Positions 11,601-26,600 of a stretch of 64,000 nt of DNA are shown here, one piece after another. The notes below the pieces were generated by a model, which saw only the letters and a program-made list of their open reading frames with translations, was not told where the DNA came from and did no database searches. Every line of letters begins with the position of its first letter. The first letter of the stretch is position 1. The stretch lies in NCBI GenBank assembly GCA_013396755.1, contig VWZF01001872.1, positions 203,041 through 267,040 of the forward strand, written 5' to 3'. A program made the translations under genes and the position numbers. This stretch comes from Sclerurus mexicanus. Taxonomy: Eukaryota > Chordata > Aves > Passeriformes > Furnariidae.

Positions 11601-14600
11601 AAATTGAAGGAAACTGTAATAAATATAGCAATTAGGTGTTTCAAGCAGTGATCAGATAAAGATGGAAACCAGCAAGCAGCAGGCTAAATAGCTTCTTAAC
11701 CAAAGGTAGAAATATCAGCAGCACAGCCTTCCCCTCCAACAAGCACTCATTTTTTCCTCCGTAATGATACTAATTATTTCATTTGCTTTCTTCTAGTAAA
11801 ACTATCCCTAGATGTGCAACATATTGAAATGAAAGCAGTCATCAAAATGAAATGAATCACACCAGAGAAGAATCAAAACAAGGAGGCAGTGATACCCTGC
11901 CTGTGTAAAGTGGAGTTCTCAATTATTCCCTCTGATTTTTTTTTCCCTTCCTAAAACCTAATTCCCTACTTATGTGAATGTTAGGTTTGTTTAAAAAAAC
12001 AACACACATACATAAAACACCAAAAACCCCCAAAACTAGGGCAAATTCAGCAGGCTAATAGGACGAAAATGCAGAAAATCTTTTTATTTTTCCTTTTTTT
12101 TTTTTTTAGATTTTATTTTCCCCTAAGCACTGAAATACGGAGCTCAGAGTCTGTGTTCTTAAAACTCTTGGTTTTTAAAAGTGAGGCACCGTCACTCATA
12201 TTCAGTCATCTGAGCTCAGCGACTCCTTCTGGCTTTCTTATCACAGTGTGAAAACCTGCTTATGTCTTTTCGTATCATGTCTCTGAAACTATTAAGAAAC
12301 TCTGACATTTTTTTCTTAGTACACAGTTTGGAGAGAAATCTGAGTGTTCCAGGGTGTGAAATAATCACATTCCAGGCAGCAAGGGACCAGTCTCACAGGC
12401 TCTGGAAGCTTTCAGCAGCTTTTGCTTGCACAGCAATGTAAAAAAATAAAAAAAAGGGTACTGGAGGGGGGGACACTTGTAGGTTATTTTTTTTTAAGAA
12501 TACAAAGCATCACAGCTCTGGATCTGATTATGTAATTAGCAATTGAGCTAACATTCCCTGAGGAAATATTTTTTTACTAACAGAATTATAGACTCTTTGT
12601 TATTGTTATTTTTTATAAAGGGGGGAAAAGGGTATAATTTTTGCAGTTCTTGTTTTACTAGCAAGGGATTTTTTTTCTTCACTTCTGTCTTTCAGCTTTT
12701 ATGTCAGCATAAAGTTGTCATTTTGCAGTGTAATAAGCTCTAAATTTAAAAGAGATAAGCAGAACTACTTAATCTACTTAATATATTGTGGTTTGCAGAG
12801 CAGTTTGGAGGCCTACTGTGTAATACCTGGCCACATGCCATATGATTTTACCCTGTTCTTTCTATGGTAGGTGTTGAAAGGAGTTCAGGTCATCTGTTTA
12901 GGGTGGATTTTGAAGCCTGGCCCCAGAGGCACCAAACTGTGCAAGATGGGTACAAATGCACAGTTTGCTCTACAAGTATATATCAAGCGAGCTGATGGCA
13001 GGGTCAGTGCTGGGGACTGCCTGGCCACCCCTATGCCTCCTGCACCACGGCGCAACCAATGCCCATAGAGCAAAAGATCAGGTCCAAATAACCTGTCAGT
13101 CGGGAGACAAAGCATCCATGAAGACAATAATTTTAAGGAGTCATCCATGGGCGACTGCAGCCCTGATGTGGTTCGGGGTCTTAATGTGCTTAGCACAGTC
13201 CATGCAGTCTTGCCCCTGCCTGTTCTCAATGCACCAGTACATGTTGTGCCTTCTTGCATATGTGAGCAAGCAAAGGCAGTGGTAGTGTGGGCCACAACAC
13301 AGGACTCTGAGCAGGGGGAAAGGGACAGCTAAAAAGAATTAACTTTTGCCAGAGTCCCTAGGACCTTTGAGGAAAGTAAGGATGTGGCTCCAGCTGGAGA
13401 GCAAAAGGGCAGGCATGGTGCAGAAATCTTTAAAAAATAAGTCCTGCCAGGCAGCCCTGCTGGGCTGGCAAGTAACCTGCTTGCATCCCGTAGTGCACGT
13501 GCATCCTGTAGCTGCAGACTTGGAGTGGAAGCAGTTGCCTTCCTCTCTTGCCCAGTGCCTGAGCCAGTGCTTGTCAAAATCTCCTGGCTCTGCTTTAGTA
13601 TGTCCAGATGGGTTTACAAGAGCTTGCATTCATCCCCTGGTGTCCTTGTGTACAAGTTCGGGCACACACAACTTTAGGGATGACAGGAAGTGTCTTGAAT
13701 GTCACAGATGCCCCATGCTCTACCTCCTCAGCTGTGTGCTCTTCCTCCTACCTCCCTGATGTTCTCCAATGCCAATGGTCACCACTATCCAGGCAGTTGT
13801 GGACACTAGAAAGTGAATTTTATTGCCTGCCCCCTCTTTGCACACCATAGATTCTGCTAATAGAGTCTCTGGGGGAGCCTGGCCAGCCCTGTTCTTCATG
13901 ATCCGTGCACATTGCTGCATCTCCAGCCACAGAGGACCAGGACTGTGTGAATCTGGCAATGCATATGCTTTTTAATTTCTTTTCATCAGAATGACTCAGT
14001 AACATAAGAGTGGAGATACCCTTTGAGTACAGTGTCCAGTGAGAGTACTGGCTTTGCTCCTTCTTTGTGTTGTAGTCACAATCTTTGAAGACAGAACAGA
14101 GGCAGTGAGACCCTTCCTCTCGTCCTAGTGCATGTAACAGAAGTGGGAGTATTTAGGGGTAAATCAGTCTCCCACTGCCCCACAAACTGCAGGTGGGAGA
14201 TTTGAGCTGTGGGATGGCTCTCATATCAGGGGGATGGATGTTCTAGTAAATGGAGAGATGTCAGCTCTAGCTTTTGGCATAAATATCTGAATAAAAAATC
14301 TAGACAGGGAAAACTGACAGACTTAGTCTTTTTCCTATGACTTCTATGCTCTAGATATTCAAAGAGGTAGAAATTCCAGTTTGTAAAATTTGATGGCCAA
14401 ATCAAGGAGCTGAGTACAGAAAGGCATTCTCTTGTACACAGAAGACATTGATTAAATCCCGTCTAGTAATGGTATAGGTACACGTCAGTCTTAGACCCCT
14501 GACATAGCTGAAAACCTGAAGGGATTTGGAGCAGAGAGCAATTAAAGTCTTCTGTTGACATCCTGTACTCATAGATGCAAAGACCAAATAGAAGTCCACA

Positions 14601-17600
14601 GGCAGGAAAAGCTTCAATTCCCACAGATGCTCATAGTAAATCCAAAATTATGGCTAGGAAGTCACAGCCATGAAGTTTTTGGCTTCAGTGCCAACCCCAA
14701 ATTTATTTGACAAAGAAATATGAATTGATTAGACTTCAGTTAATTAGATTTCAAATGAAAACTTCTATCAGAGAAGGGGAATTAGGCAGCTTTTGAATTT
14801 GACAAAAACATATTGGCTTTGTATCATAAGAAAAATACTGCCTTGGTATTTTTTATGAATGCTTCCAGAACACATTTTAAATACTCTTTCTTGGCTGCTA
14901 ATTTTTAGCAAATAGAAGTTCAGAAGCTAAGATTAGGAAAGTTAATGAGTATTTAATAAAGGTATAAGGAGATGTAAATATGAAGAGGTAAATGGTAATG
15001 TTTGAACTGTTTTAATAATGGATTTCATTGAATGTAATTGTGAGGTAGCAGCTAGTCAGGCACTGCATAAGTACATTATCTTGGGTTACATGTGCAGCAA
15101 GATAAAGTCTGAATTTTCTGGACTCCTTACACATTTTCCGTAATCTCGCTCTGTCTGTTTTAAATACCCTTAGTTTTTATTCCTCCATCCCACTGGTCAG
15201 CCTGCTCTCCTGTGCCTGGCACAGAGCCACCCTGGCCATGCATTTCTGCTTTTGGATTATGAGCACTGCTCTTCTCGAGTGCCAACTCAGATCCAAGCCC
15301 GCTCCTGAGCTCACAGGTGCAGAGGAGTGAAATAAGTGCCAAGCGGTAGCTGATGAAGCTACTCTGCTGTTGTTGAGGCCTCATGAACACTGAAGGTTTG
15401 TATGCCAGTGGTTTGCATGCCCGCTACTCCTTGTGTACTCACTGCCTGTTCCAGTGGCTTGGCATGGGATGGAGGTACACGAGACCAGACACTTTCTGGA
15501 CAGGGTCAATGTGCTAACAAATTGCTCTCTTGTTCCCCGCGCTAGCTTGGTCTCATCTCTATTTAACTTGAGGTCTCTTGTTTGTTCAGCTGAGCAGACA
15601 TACTGGATGTAGGCTAATGTTTAGCAGCAAAGCAGAGACTAAACTGGAGAAGAAAGCAGAAAGATGATCAGCAGGAAAAGGGACAAAGAGAAAGATGGAA
15701 AAGGAAAAAAAGGATTGTGAAGAGAATTGAAGGATATGAGGAAAAGTGGCAAAATATGAAGGAAAGTCAAGGGGATGTTTACAAAACTGTAAAACAAGAA
15801 CAAACGTTAAAATGTGAAGTGGAAATGTTGCAAGCAGGCATGGGTCAGTGATGTAGAGAGAGGGTATAGGGATACCTTGAGAATGGGGAGGAAGGCAGAG
15901 CTTGAGCAGAGAAGTGTTTCCTACCAGGCTTCCCCTCAGTTCTGCAGGATGAACCCTGCGCATGCAGTTGGTGCCCCTGTCCCGTTTCCTACCCTGACTG
16001 CATTCCCAGCGTGCATCAGTCTTGAGCTGTGTGGTGTGAGAACAGTGCACGTGACAATCCCCTCTACTTCCAGAAGAGTTTCATGCAGGAAGTTTCAAAG
16101 AAGAAAATCCCTAGTGAGGGAAGAAGTAAATTATTGTATATATTCAATTACCTTGCCTGCTCAGTGCTCAAATTCCATCACAGATCAAGAGTTTCTGTCT
16201 GATTTAGCATAGTTTAAGCTTCTGAACCTGTCCCTCCACTCACCCACCCACACCAGAGGCCACAAAACACTTTAGTGATGCCAGAAATGAGCTGGCATCT
16301 TCCTCAGAAGAGATGCATTCCACCCTGCCCCCTCCTGAGAAAGGGAAAGGACTCACAACCAGGATGGGCTTTATTTTTTTTCCCCCCACCCTCACATCCT
16401 AGACTTTGTCTGATTGCCCCTGGACCTTTAAGATAGATGTTTACAAAAAAGATGTGCTTTAAGTAGACAAAAAAGAGAGGAGAACTAGATGAAGCATAGT
16501 CAGGTCATGAGGGCTACCCTTGCTCATGGCACTGAGCTGCTACAAAGCAAGAACAAGGAGCCTGGAAATCTGAAGTCCAATCAGGTGTTAACAGCTCTGT
16601 ATTTTGTATTAGCTGTAACGCTTCCTCCTTGGTTTAAACACTGAGCAAACACAAGGTTCTGCGGGTTGCTGGTGTGATAAGGATCCAAGCACTGAAGGTC
16701 AAGTGCCTGCCTGAGAGTCCAAATAAGAACGGTACACCTGATCTGCCATCACAAGATCTTTAGAGAAAGACACAGCAAATGTGAACCTTCTGACAGAAGC
16801 GTGCTGTCAGTTTTTGACTGATCATTTCTATGACAAGCCCTTTTGGTGCTCTGTCACCCCAACAGCGGCTCCCCATAAGGCTGTAGGAGATCGGGTGCAG
16901 CCCATACAAAGAGGAGGCTAAGTGTCTAGGGTTTCCAGGCTGACTAGAGAATGATAATAACACTAAGAGCTGGGCTAGCAATTCCTCAAATGCTGCAGAT
17001 ACCTGAAGACTCCAGCAGAGTCACTTAGAGATCCCATTTCATCAGAGGAAGGAGGCAGCATTTGGATTTATCAGTTTTACCTACACAGAAAATGTGGGGT
17101 TTTTATCTTTAGAGTTTCATTTCACCTTGGTCATCAGCATGGTATGGGCGTGCTACTGTTGGACAAAGAGAAGCATGAACATATCTGATGCTAAAGCATC
17201 ACTAAGAGCAAAAAGGTGAGAACAAGAAGCTCTAGTACAAAAATACACTGGAATGGCATCAGGGTTGTTTTGGTTGCAATTTGCGTGACTACAGTAGGCA
17301 AGACTCATCCATGGGGATTTAAGCATCCTGGATGTTCTCTGTTATTACAGCCAAGACCAGGAGGCCTCAGAAAGAACTGTAGGCAGAAGGGGTCTGTTGA
17401 TGGAGCTGAAGCCCTGGGGCCTCCTAGGGCTGAATATGTTTTTGTTAGAAGTTGCTCTCTGAAAAATTTAGCAGTTGCCCTTTTCAAACCCATCCTTTTG
17501 AACAGCCCGCTGTTTTCACTGGCAGTGTTATTGTTTGTTTCGCTACACTGGAATGTAATCGCAGGAAATCCGCAGCCACCGCAGGCTGCGGGAGGCTGGC

Positions 17601-20600
17601 TTGCTGCTGTCTCAGCCACACAGTTGCAGCTAAGGCAGCATTTGTCTTGCACTGAAAGGACCCACCATTACTACTCTGATGAATTAATAATTTTCTAGTG
17701 ACACATGGGCTGTACCACATAGGAGACAAACTCATTCCAGCTAGGACAGGCAGTGATGTGAACCTGGCTAAGGTTACTCCCATTGTAATGCCAGTAACAT
17801 GGCTGAAGCTGCAAGAGGACAAAATCCAAATTGTTTGTAAACAGAAGTTCTATTTTTAAATAAATTTGGCACGGTTTAAGGCTCAGAAAAGATGCCACCT
17901 CTGCCCACTGATTTCTTACCCTAGCCCTGTGCTTTTTCCCTGTGCTCGGTTTCTGTGAGGGTCACCATGTTATTCAGGACTTCTCATTTGGTTCCTTGCA
18001 GTTCAGAAAGGAACACTCTTTGAATTAGATGTATTTTGGTCTAGTTGTGCATGTGGCATTTGAATGTTTCAGGTTGTTCTGCTATTGTGAAAAAGATTTA
18101 CTTTTTTTTTTCCTTCAGAGGTTCAATCTCAACCCAGGGCTCTATCAGATGGGTTCTTTTAAGAGAGGAAAGAAAGCTCTGTGGGACTTCACCAAGCTTG
18201 GAAACCTTTATGTTTCTGTGCATATCCTGAACCCCTGTAAGAGACTGCAGTGTAGGGACTCCTTCAGTCATGAGGCTATCTCCACATGTCAAGTCTCTGT
18301 GCTCTGAAGAGCTGTTAGCTCAGGTCCTGGGAGTGATACAGCTACGCCTGTAGGGTGTTTTGCCTGTAACTGTAGTTCCAAAGTTTCAGCAGGTCTGTCT
18401 AATTCTGGAGTAACAACATGCAGATGAGGCAGTCTTGCTTTATGCTTTTGGAGCAAGGTTGGTCAGTGCTTGCTCAAGACCCTTTGCACTGTGCTCCTTT
18501 GAAACACACAGGTATGTCTTTTGTATGTTGTCCTGTAGTCACATCTATGAATTTATATCTGTGTGCATTCCTCCCCCTTCCATACCCACTTCCCAGTTTC
18601 ATCTGACTGGATCCTAAGCCTCTGTCTATCACTAATGTTTTTGTAGGCTAGTTGAATATTGCTGCTTTGTTTGAGGTTGGTGGGTTTTTTGTGTTGCGTT
18701 ATTTTGGGGGGTGAATATTTTGATTATCTGCATGAAATCCCTTGTCTCTTCTTCTACACTTGGTATATGTGGAACTGACAGCTCCAGGGAGGTAAATGAA
18801 TGCCACTGCATTTCAGAGGAAGAATTATTTCATGCAATTACCCTAAAAGTGCATGAGAGAACAGAGTGAAAGGAATGAGGGAGAGAAAGAAAGAGAGCAT
18901 GAGAGAGAATAATCACAACACTTCGACAGATTTACCCCATCCTGTTTGGAAATCTATCACTCTGACAAGTCCCCTTTGTGAAAGGTGTAGACAGATAACC
19001 AGGCATTAGTTCTTCAGGGTGCTCTTGAATGGAGGGTAATCAGTCGAATGATCAGTCCACCAGTCCATTTCACTAAATGCCTCTCCCTGATGTTTTTTTC
19101 AGACTGGATGTACCCCATTTCCTTCTCAATGTCTCACTTGGGCTCTCTCATTCACTTCTCAGTGGTTCCTGGGCAGACACACCTGGGTCAAAATTAGTTT
19201 GACTTGTGGGTCTTTCTGTATAAATTATAATGTTTTTGTTCTGAGAAGGGGTGCAGTAACAAAAGGCTGTGTCCTCAGTCCCTCCCTGTCCCTTGAGTCT
19301 TATTAAAAGGCCAAGGAAAAGGGGATTTCTGTAGCTTCATTATTTATTTCTGAGAAGAGATTCAGTAGAAGCAGTTCCTGTCCTGGCTTTGCTGCTATTT
19401 CACCTGTCGACTCTGTCACCCTCTTGATCCCATTTGCACATCAGGGTCACCCAAGGGAAGCTAGTGACAACAGCTCTTGGAGGCCTCATGCACCGATGTT
19501 CACAAAAACGTGTAAAATGCTTTGAGATCCTCGAGTGGAAATTGCTGGCCAGGGTAAATTGTTAGATGGTTTCTTGCCATGCTTTCAAAGAGGCAGGACA
19601 TTTGCCATGCTGGGCTTCGGGGATGCTGAGCCAGGTCACTTTTTGTCACTTGCACCTGCTGCTCTTAAAGCAAAGCCAATGCGTTAGTCACACTTATCTG
19701 CACTTTGAGGTTACTTTGAGGTTATTTAGACAGCACGTTGCTGGGTTGAGAAAGCTAAGGCTTAGCATATGTCCTGACATTAGGCTCTCCCCCTTTTGGT
19801 TGGTGTCAAAAGGACTGACTCACAGCTATGGGGGAAGCTCCCCACCTAGTCAAAGCAGTTACTACTGTAAGTAAGAGAGTTTGTTTCTACGTGGGATAAA
19901 ACAGGTTAGCTGAAGCTGCCTTCAGGGACCATATCTTGCAGTGTGAGATGAGTGGGACACGGAGCATCCCATTGTGCTGCAGGTAACACTCAACAAAACT
20001 GGCTTCACAGCCCTCTACTCCCGGCCTTGTGTGAAATGGCCACCCCACACGCATGTCCTCACCAGGAGCGCATGCTTCTTGTCCATGCATCTTCATGCAG
20101 CTCCTTCTCCTCCTGACGGTCACAGCAGGTATGTGTTATTGCATCTCCTGGCCTGCACTCTGCACGCCCTCACTGCTCACTGTGTTTTCTGCCAGAGGTG
20201 CTGTGGCTCTGGTCTTGTTCCCCAGAGGGCTCATGGAGACTTCAGATTTGCTTCCAAAAACTCAGGCTTCATCCCCATGACTTCCAGAAACTCTTTGATG
20301 AAGAAATGATAAATCTGTGGCTCAAGCCAAAATTCTGGATTCTTTTAAACTTTCTTTTTCTCTCTCTTTCTCTCTCTCCCTCCTTCTTTCTCTCTCTCTT
20401 CCCTTCTGCAGGATGGTGGAGTACTCCCTGGATCTCCAAAACATTAACTTGTCTGCAATCCGTACTGTCCGTGTCCTGAGACCCCTGAAAGCTATCAACC
20501 GTGTACCTAGTAAGTCATGCTTCCCTCTCACACCTGCTCAGCTCGACTTTTGGGGAGTACACGACCAATAAGGCTGTGTGTGATGGTGTTCTCCAGGCAG

Positions 20601-23600
20601 GTTCAGGTACAGACTGAGTGGAGGCTTCTGCAGGGTGTGTGCAGGCTTTTCCCCATCACAGGGCCGAGAGATGTCGTTGGATGGGCAGGAAAACAGGAGT
20701 CTCCCAGCATATCTGATCACAGGCATTTTATGAACAGCCATTTTGATGGCTCAGGAGCTGAACAATTTGCAGTAAAGTGTTTTCGTCTTACTGAGGGACA
20801 TTGCAGGTTTGATAATGTTTTCCACTCCAAAAAGGGCTGTGTGAAAGGTCTGGAGAGGGATGAGCTTGGGAAATGTGGGACAATTGGTTTGCTCAGGCTT
20901 TCACATGGTTTTCCAGATCCTTTCCTCTGAAAAATTTTCACACCATTACAGCTTGGGGTCATGTATTGCTGACTGTTTTTTCTTTCCTCCTCACTTTGTG
21001 CTTTGCACTCCCTCTTTTGTGCCAACTACCCACCCTGTGAGCTGGCGTGTGTATAAGCCAGGCTGAGCACCCCTGGGAATGGAGCTGCCAGGGCTGCGCC
21101 TGAGCCAGGATGTGTCAGCAGCCAAGTTGCTGCTCGCCAGCACCATTCTGGTCTGAGACACAGCCCCCAGCTCACGTCTGCATGTAAATAAGAGAGGAGC
21201 TGCAGCCCTGGGTCATGTGCCATGCATGTACACTGCACCCACAGCAGAGGTAGTCCCTTCATAACCCTCACATCTTTCCTTCCTAGAGGATGGGGACAAG
21301 ACCACCCTCCTCACCATATTTTGAAGTTTTTGGTGGTGCTGAACTTCTTCTCTCACCTTCCCTTCCTTTGCCTCTCTTTGTTTTGGTTTTTCTTTTTCTC
21401 ATCAGTGTTGTTCTCCTGAAGCAAGTAAGCAAGAATTGCTGTTGTTATTGAACTGCAGGAAATATTAACGGAGGCGGCTCAGGTTTTGCAGTGGTTATAT
21501 CCAGGTATATGGAAGTGAACTGGTGGACAGGTTGCATGCCATTGGGATTAGAGGGTTGCAGGAGCACTGACCTCAGCCTTCTGTGTCACTGATGTTTCTG
21601 GCTGTCCCCTGTGCAAAGGCAGCGGCTCCCACATGCCGCACCATGAGACTTCAGGCATTTCTTCTGCAAGTTTCTCAGCCTTGTAGAATGGCAGGAAGTC
21701 TCTTTGCTCTTCCCCATAATCTCCCTGATCAGGTTGTCTGTAGTGGCTAAGACCTTGCCAGAGCTCTCCTAATCCTTCTCTCAAGCTCAGATGCTCGTTC
21801 TTCTCTGCCAGTTCTGAGGAAGTTTGCTCAGTCGACCCAGCCTGCATCATATATTTTAACTTGTGCTAAAGTCACTTTCATGATGATGCCTATTTCCTGA
21901 ACGTGTTGTGGAGGTGGATTTCAGGGTCTCTAGTTCCATGCAAAGTCCCTCTAGAAAGGGGTCTTGTCCCTCTTCCTAGATATACTTTTATGTTTGAGCA
22001 ATAGGCATGAACAGAGGGTGCTGAAAGGTGTGATGGAGAAACTGAGGAACAGTCTTGTGTGCCCAACATGGCAGGAGGGTGCCAGGCAGAAGAGCAGCTG
22101 GTTGGGGCACTGAGAGCATACCCAGGAATGTAACAGGTCCATCATGGAATGTTAAAGATGGGAGTCAATACAAGCTCTTGGCTATTCACTGCCAGCAAAA
22201 CAACTCTGTCTCCATCTCTCCGGCACTTCTCCAGAAAGCAGAGGGCTGGGAGCCAATCCTGGCCTGGTGGCAGGCATGCACTGTAGTGTCAGGGGGCGCC
22301 CTTTCCCTGAGGGGATAGGACAGGTTGTGCATGGCAAGCTAGCCCCTTCCAGGAAGGGTATGGCCAACTATGCGAGAGCAGCACCATTCTCATGTTATGC
22401 AGCCTTCTTTCCTTCCTTCTTCATCAGGAGTCCCATGAGTTTGTGCTCAAAGACTACTTTGAGACTGACCTCTGTTACAGGGTAGACTTAACCTTGGTGG
22501 CAAGTGGAATATCTTGAATGGCATGCAATTAACTCCTACAAGTGTCTGCCATTTTAATTGATGGACACTGGTGGTCAGGAGCAAATCCTGACTGACAGAA
22601 AGTCAAGGCCTTCTTTTATTCCTATTTATCTGCTGGAACAGCCAGGAAGGAGTGGTATGAGCCACGTCAGAACTGACCCACCAGAGACCTGCTCCTTCGA
22701 TGCAGAGGCACCAGAGGTGCTTTCACCATCTCTCCTGACCTTTGCAGAGCACAGGACATTGAATGTCCCCTGGCTGTCCCTGCCATGACACTACCTGCCT
22801 GTTCCTTTTATCAGTATAAATATGTATGAAATTGGTGTTATTTTAATTTCCAATCTGTGGTTAAATCTTTGTGTAGTTTTCTTGCTACATAAATCTGTGG
22901 TTATATGCAGAGAATGTTTTGGAAGAAAGACATCCTGCCATTAATTTAAAAAAAAAAAAAAAGAAAAAAGAAACTGGATTCCCTGGGAGAGGAAGCATTG
23001 ACTGGAGGGCTGAAGACTGGTGAAGAGGCTATAAACAAAAGCTGCTGATAAATGGAGCTGTGATAGAAGATGGTGCCTAGTGGGGTACAGAAAACATAAT
23101 TAATGGGACCTTTGGCCACAAATCTTTTTTTAATGTCTTTTTAAAGTTCTTCATTACTGATTTGAAGCAAGAGGAAAGTCTATTAGTGAGATGTACTGAT
23201 GATACCAAGCCGGAGGTGTTGCAGGTGCTAACAAAGAAAGTGGAAAATAAGACAAGAGGTAGGGGCAGATTGAGGTTGTGGTTGTGAGTTTGAGATATCT
23301 GGGGAGAGGGGTTAATCCCAAGGGCAGGTATTCGTCCGTGTTCAAAAGGCTATGATGGGACAGTGTGGCCCACTGTTCACCAGTGGGTGTTTCGAAGGCT
23401 TCCACATGGGCACCCAGGTAGGGACTGATTTTCACAGAGGAGTCTGGCTGTGTGGGCTGCATAATGGCAGATTATTATCAGGAGAATGGACAAAGTGATT
23501 AGGAACCTGCCTGATTACAGTATGAATGGAAGAGCACTCAAGTGGTCTGTCAGGCTAGATTATTTAGCACCCAAAGAAGAGTACTACTCTGCTAATCAGC

Positions 23601-26600
23601 CAGTGTTTGAAAAGTCCACATACTGAAGTGAGAAATTTCTGGAGAAGTTTGAGAGAAATTTCATACTACATGACAAAAAAAAAAAAAAAAGAGAAAGGGC
23701 AATACCAGAAAATTAGGAGAGAGGAAATTCTGAAGAAATTTCTAAGGAAACAGTAGCAACATGGTTGAGGGAAAAGTGTCACCTATTAAATAAGTTAAAT
23801 AAACTTATTTTATATTCTTGGCAGGTGGGCAAAGCTGAAGTTTAAATGCCCAAGTTGGATATGTCTAAATTCTGCTTACCCATGCTCATTCTTAACATGT
23901 TACTGAAAGCCCTTCCTTACAGTGAGACTTCCGAGGCTTTGAAACAATATCCCACAAGGAGCTGACAAATGCTGTTCACGTGTGCTGTACTCATCATCTA
24001 TGGTGTAAAGGATGCATAGGCTCTCTGAATCATGGCAGAAGAACCAAAGGATATCCAGTGTAAACAAAAGGTGGTAAATGTTCATTAAGAATTACATTCT
24101 CCACCCAGTTCATAATTAGGCTGTAAAATCGCACTGCCTTTGGAAGTCCTTCCAGTTTCAAATCGACTAAGAGACACTGCGTAAGTAAAAGAAGTAAAAT
24201 GGGATTTTGCAAGGGAAACCACATTCATGGAAGTGTTCAATGCCAGGCTAGATGGGGCTTTGAGGAACTGGTCTAGTGGAAGTTGTTCTTGTCCATGGCA
24301 AGAGGATTGGAACTAGATGATCTTTAAGGTCCTTTCCAACCCAAACCTTTCTATGATTCTATGAGAACTCACATGGAGACATTTCTAGATTTCAAACTTC
24401 CTTTCTTCAAGGTTAGAGCTGATCTTTAGCTACTGGTTATCAGCAACTGATTGCATTTCTTGCAATTCTCAGCAGGATGTGCTACTGACCACTTCAGATT
24501 TCCCTTCTGGATGAAGAAGCTTGGGCTTCTCCCCCACCTGATCATGCCATCTGCATTCTCATGTCATCTTTGAAGTGTACTAGAGAAAATGTTAGGCAGC
24601 CTAGTCTTCTAATACGTATCACAGCTTCATTAACATTCTGTCTTATCTCTTGCATTCTTGATTACAACCCCAGGAACTTTCCCCTTTGGGTTTTGGGAGG
24701 GTTTTTTGGTTTTTGGGGTTTTTTTGAAAATGCGGGGAGAAAGAAATTGAAGATAGTCCTGCTCCTATTGCCATGTGATTTGATTCCATGGCAGTGAGCT
24801 GGTGTGACAAGCCCTGCAAGTCACCAAAGAAGTGTAAAGAGGTAAAAAACAGTCTCCAGGTCTTGTCAGGGGTAGTTGCTTTCTGTTCCGGGCATGTCTG
24901 TGTCCTGGTCTTGGGGTGAAATTCCACATCCATTTGTTGTTATTATCATTTTGTGATTGTGTGTCAGGTTGCTAGGCAAAACATTGCTGCTTTTGTCACT
25001 TCTTCTCATGGCAAGGCAGAAGATCTGGAGGGGAGGCTGGTTTTGCTTTGTATCTGCCTGCTTTTGAGCAGGGAGTCTGTAGTCATTTCTGATAATTTGA
25101 ATTTCTTGTGCTTGCGTTATTAAGTTTTTTGACATTGGAGCAGAAAATGTTTCTTCAGTTTACTCTTTCTTGTCACTTGACCTTATGTAAAGAAGAGCCC
25201 TCACATTGTGTTTGATGTCTTCCAGTTTCCACTTATAATTTAGCAACTGATTCATCATTTGGAAGCAGATTACTTCAGTTGAGCACACTGTACGGAAGTG
25301 AAGGAGTCTGTTGCAGTGTTGCATAGCAACTTTATTGAGTAGAAAGGGTATACATGTGCTAATACTCAGTGTGTAAGCACAGTAATACTTATGTGGAGTT
25401 ATAAGCATAAGAAATATAATATTTTATTCTTATGACTAGCTGTGCAGGAAGTAGAATTCCAGATTTATGGGAAGTTCTGCTTTTTCTAAATATGGTTTAT
25501 TTTTAATCACAATAAAAATAATCTTTTTCCATGCGTTTTATTTTGGCCTTATGCTGCCTAATTTTAGGTGGCTTGTTTAGTTTTTGGATTTTTTTTTCCT
25601 ATACTTGGTCATGACAAAGAAGTTTAAAAATCAAAAATCCTCAGTCATGCCATTCTATTGCAAAACTGCTTATATCTCCTCTTGTCCTCCTTTTCTTTAT
25701 GTTAAATATTTTAATAACTATGGCATTATTTTTATTTCAATGAAATAACATTTTTTGCTGGTAAAAGTGGAAAAGCAGGAAAATCTTGGTCTAGTTCCAT
25801 TTTTCTTTATTAATGATTTTAATTATAGTAGCTCCACGGGTCCAAATAGACTGGAGCTTTCTAGCGTTCTTCTACAGATCTCACAGATATAAACCAAGAA
25901 TTCTTATTTTAGTCTTTCTCATGTTTCAGACCAGGTGAATGAGACCCAGCAATTGTCATCAGCAGACTCGGGAATACAACCAACATCTCGTAACTCTTAG
26001 CTCTGCATTTATCTCACTATACCAAATCACTAATACAAAATTAGTCTAAAGCAGATGAACCCTGGAATGGGAAAAGCAGATGTTTTGCATTGTAATGCCT
26101 GCGTTAAATCTGTATTCCACACCAAGCTACCTGTGCTTGGTGTTGTAATAGTGCCTAAGATAGAGCAATCTGGCTATGAACCCTGCACTGGTCATGGGGG
26201 GAAAATGATGACATTTACTTCTCCAAATGTGTTTAAGAACTAATTTCACTGATGAGCGTGTGTGAAATTAGCTTCTGACTGAGATATATTAGGCTGAAAA
26301 GCAGCCTCTTTTACAGATAGATCAGACAAAACCCAAGCTCATTTGACAGGCACAGTCCTGCTCTAGCAGTTGGAAATGCAAAGGGATTATGAGATTCCTC
26401 TTCTGAGCCCCTCCCCCTCAGGGTCTTTGCTTTAGATGCTTACGTCTTTTTGCAAGAGGACTGTCACTTGCTTGTTCTCTTCCAATGCTGATTCCCTTTC
26501 AAAACTGTCCTCTTCTATTTGACTCTCCCAGAAGTACGTTTTTCCTCTCTCACCTCTATTCGTGTAACAATGACTGAAACTCGAATACTGTTGTATTTTC

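Larger units (their letters stand above)
3721..20411 (+). other. CACNA1I: Intron 3 of CACNA1I (16.7 kb)
   Basis: This is the longest intron of the window, with standard ends (GTAGGT; TTCTGCAG). I see two CR1 fragments in opposite orientation (about 8715-8840 sense, 9205-9930 antisense). There is a purine-rich tract at 15640-15780, a GA-rich tract near 18850-18915 and a long CT-rich tract just before exon 4. Open frames up to 196 residues (7141-7731) look accidental: none shows a recognisable domain or paired splice sites. The rest is unremarkable AT-rich single-copy sequence. No further coding exon fits between the two halves of the S3 helix, whose split codon joins exactly. Confidence 0.85.

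Noticed and set aside
23144..23265. CR1-like internal fragment ('gatgataccaagccgg')
   Set aside because: The similarity is to one short motif only; it is too diverged to annotate without an alignment.
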